A stretch of DNA of 64,000 nucleotides from Microbacterium jejuense (GTDB lineage: Bacteria; Actinomycetota; Actinomycetes; Actinomycetales; Microbacteriaceae), in the NCBI RefSeq assembly GCF_019511665.1, contig NZ_JAEUAW010000001.1, positions 310,001 through 374,000 on the forward strand. Direction: 5' to 3'. The notes beneath the pieces were generated by a model. The model did not search any database. It saw only the letters and a program-made list of their open reading frames with translations, and was not told the DNA's origin. Both the position numbers and the translations under genes were made by a program. Of the stretch, positions 62,903-64,000 are shown in pieces. Position 1 is the first letter of the stretch, and every line of letters starts with the position of its first letter.

Positions 62903-64000
62903 TCAGCCGAACTGGTTCATCGTGTTGTGCTGGCCTCCCGCCTTGAGGGCGGCCTCGCCGGCGAAGTACTCCTTGTGGTTGTCGCCGATGTCGCTGCCGG
63001 CCATGTTCTGGTGCTTGACCGTGGCGATGCCCTCGCGGATCTCGCGGCGCTGCACCCCCTTGACGTAGGCGAGCATGCCCTCGTCGCCGAAGTACCCCTT
63101 GGCGAGGTCATCCGTCGACAGGGCCGCCGTGTGGTACGTCGGCAGCGTGATGAGGTGGTGGAAGATGCCGGCGCGCGCGGAGCCGTCGCGCTGGAACGTG
63201 CGGATCTTCTCGTCGGCCAGGCGCGCCAGCTCGGTGTCGTCGTACGCGACGCTCATGAGGTCGCCGCGGTCGTACGCCGACACATCCGCGCCCTGCGCGG
63301 CGAGCTGGTCGTACGCCTGCTGGCGGAAGTTGAGCGTCCAGTTGAACGACGGGCTGTTGTTGTAGACGAGCTTGGCGTTCGGGATCTCGGCGCGGATGGC
63401 ATCCACCATCCCGGCGATCTGCTCGACGTGCGGCTTCTCGGTCTCGATCCACAGCAGGTCGGCGCCGTTGCGCAGCGAGGTGATGCAGTCCAGCACCACG
63501 CGCGCCTCGCCGGTCCCGGGGCGGAACTGGTACAGGTTGCTGGGCAGGCGCTTCGGGCGCAGCAGCCTGCCGTCGCGCTTGATGACGACGTCGCCGTTGC
63601 CGAGATCGGCGTCCGAGATCTCTTCCGCGTCGAGGAACGAGTTGTACTGGTCGCCGAGATCGCCCGGCTCGCGCGTCACGGCGAGCTTCTGCGTGAGGCC
63701 GGCGCCGAGCGAGTCGGTGCGAGCCACGATGATGCCGTTGTCGATGCCGAGCTCGAGGAACGCGTAGCGGACGGCGTTGAGCTTGGCGATGAAGTCCTCG
63801 TGCGGGACCGTGACCTTGCCGTCCTGGTGGCCGCACTGCTTCTCGTCCGACACCTGGTTCTCGATCTGGATGGCGCAGGCGCCCGCCTCGATCATCTTCT
63901 TGGCGAGCAGGTACGTCGCCTCGGGGTTGCCGAAGCCCGCGTCGATGTCGGCGATGATCGGCACCACGTGGGTCTCGTGGTTGTCGATCTGCGACTGGAT
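62903..64000 (-). CDS. aceA: Isocitrate lyase (3' part)
   Basis: About 366 C-terminal residues; the start lies beyond the window. The catalytic Cys is in [52 protein letters not shown] and the tail [10 protein letters not shown] are isocitrate lyase marks. KQCGH and the extra segment [20 protein letters not shown] match the longer (~530-residue) class found in Pseudomonas-type AceA rather than the short E. coli type. Glyoxylate cycle: isocitrate to glyoxylate and succinate. Confidence 0.93.
   Translation of the reverse strand: MQSQIDNHETHVVPIIADIDAGFGNPEATYLLAKKMIEAGACAIQIENQVSDEKQCGHQDGKVTVPHEDFIAKLNAVRYAFLELGIDNGIIVARTDSLGAGLTQKLAVTREPGDLGDQYNSFLDAEEISDADLGNGDVVIKRDGRLLRPKRLPSNLYQFRPGTGEARVVLDCITSLRNGADLLWIETEKPHVEQIAGMVDAIRAEIPNAKLVYNNSPSFNWTLNFRQQAYDQLAAQGADVSAYDRGDLMSVAYDDTELARLADEKIRTFQRDGSARAGIFHHLITLPTYHTAALSTDDLAKGYFGDEGMLAYVKGVQRREIREGIATVKHQNMAGSDIGDNHKEYFAGEAALKAGGQHNTMNQFG

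Overview
The window is very GC-rich, tightly packed DNA with overlapping ATGA/GTGA gene junctions, menaquinone genes, DUF7882 proteins and palindromic GGATGCC/GGCATCC terminators. Together these point to an actinobacterium of the family Microbacteriaceae, most likely Microbacterium. It looks like ordinary chromosome: no transposase, integrase, phage or plasmid genes are visible. The gene assignments rest on motifs and remembered family patterns; no database search was possible.

Layout. 1-2.9 kb: the end of an ABC exporter and a DUF885 hydrolase. 3.1-8.5 kb: a menaquinone block (isochorismate synthase, DUF402 protein, MenG methyltransferase, polyprenyl diphosphate synthase, FprA-type ferredoxin-NADP reductase). 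8.5-15.7 kb: a hydrolase, a candidate structured RNA (about 9.60-9.74 kb), a large LuxR-type ATPase regulator, a small-membrane-protein stress-type operon, PncC and a GNAT enzyme. 15.8-18.9 kb: a CYP152-type peroxygenase overlapping a zinc alcohol dehydrogenase, and YajQ. 19-25 kb: malE-malF-malG plus a GH13 glucosidase behind three LacI-type operators. 25-34.5 kb: a FusB-type zinc-finger protein, a PfkB kinase, three tRNA genes (Tyr, Thr, Met), a phytoene-desaturase-like oxidoreductase, an inositol-phosphatase-type enzyme, an M23 peptidase and a small kinase. 34.5-41.6 kb: a LacI-regulated arabino-oligosaccharide operon (binding protein, two permeases, GH51, GH43). 41.7-43.8 kb: two DUF7882 paralogues, an FHA protein and a membrane protein.

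43.8-51.4 kb holds the most interesting part. It is a tightly coupled cluster: CDP-alcohol phosphatidyltransferase (divergent), a zinc-less MDR dehydrogenase, a 6-pyruvoyl-tetrahydropterin-synthase homologue that has lost its catalytic residues, a GT4 glycosyltransferase, a methyltransferase, a flippase-like membrane protein, a RibD-type reductase and an LtaS/EptA-like membrane phosphotransferase. This reads as an uncharacterised route to a glycosylated, methylated, membrane-linked pterin- or pyrimidine-derived compound. Just downstream is an unusual alpha/beta-hydrolase - pterin-carbinolamine-dehydratase - VOC triple fusion. Then follow a CsoR-box-controlled CopB ATPase with a long His repeat, a DUF2510 protein, a TauE/SafE permease, HadA/HadB-like dehydratases, MurB, a DUF559 protein flanked by two kinds of repeats, an aspartate-type aminotransferase and the 3' part of isocitrate lyase.

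Expression logic. At least sixteen genes start 6-7 bases after a TAGnnT-like -10 hexamer and therefore look leaderless, including the divergent menF/DUF402 pair, whose -10 boxes overlap. The two sugar importers lack an ATPase gene and must use one encoded elsewhere.
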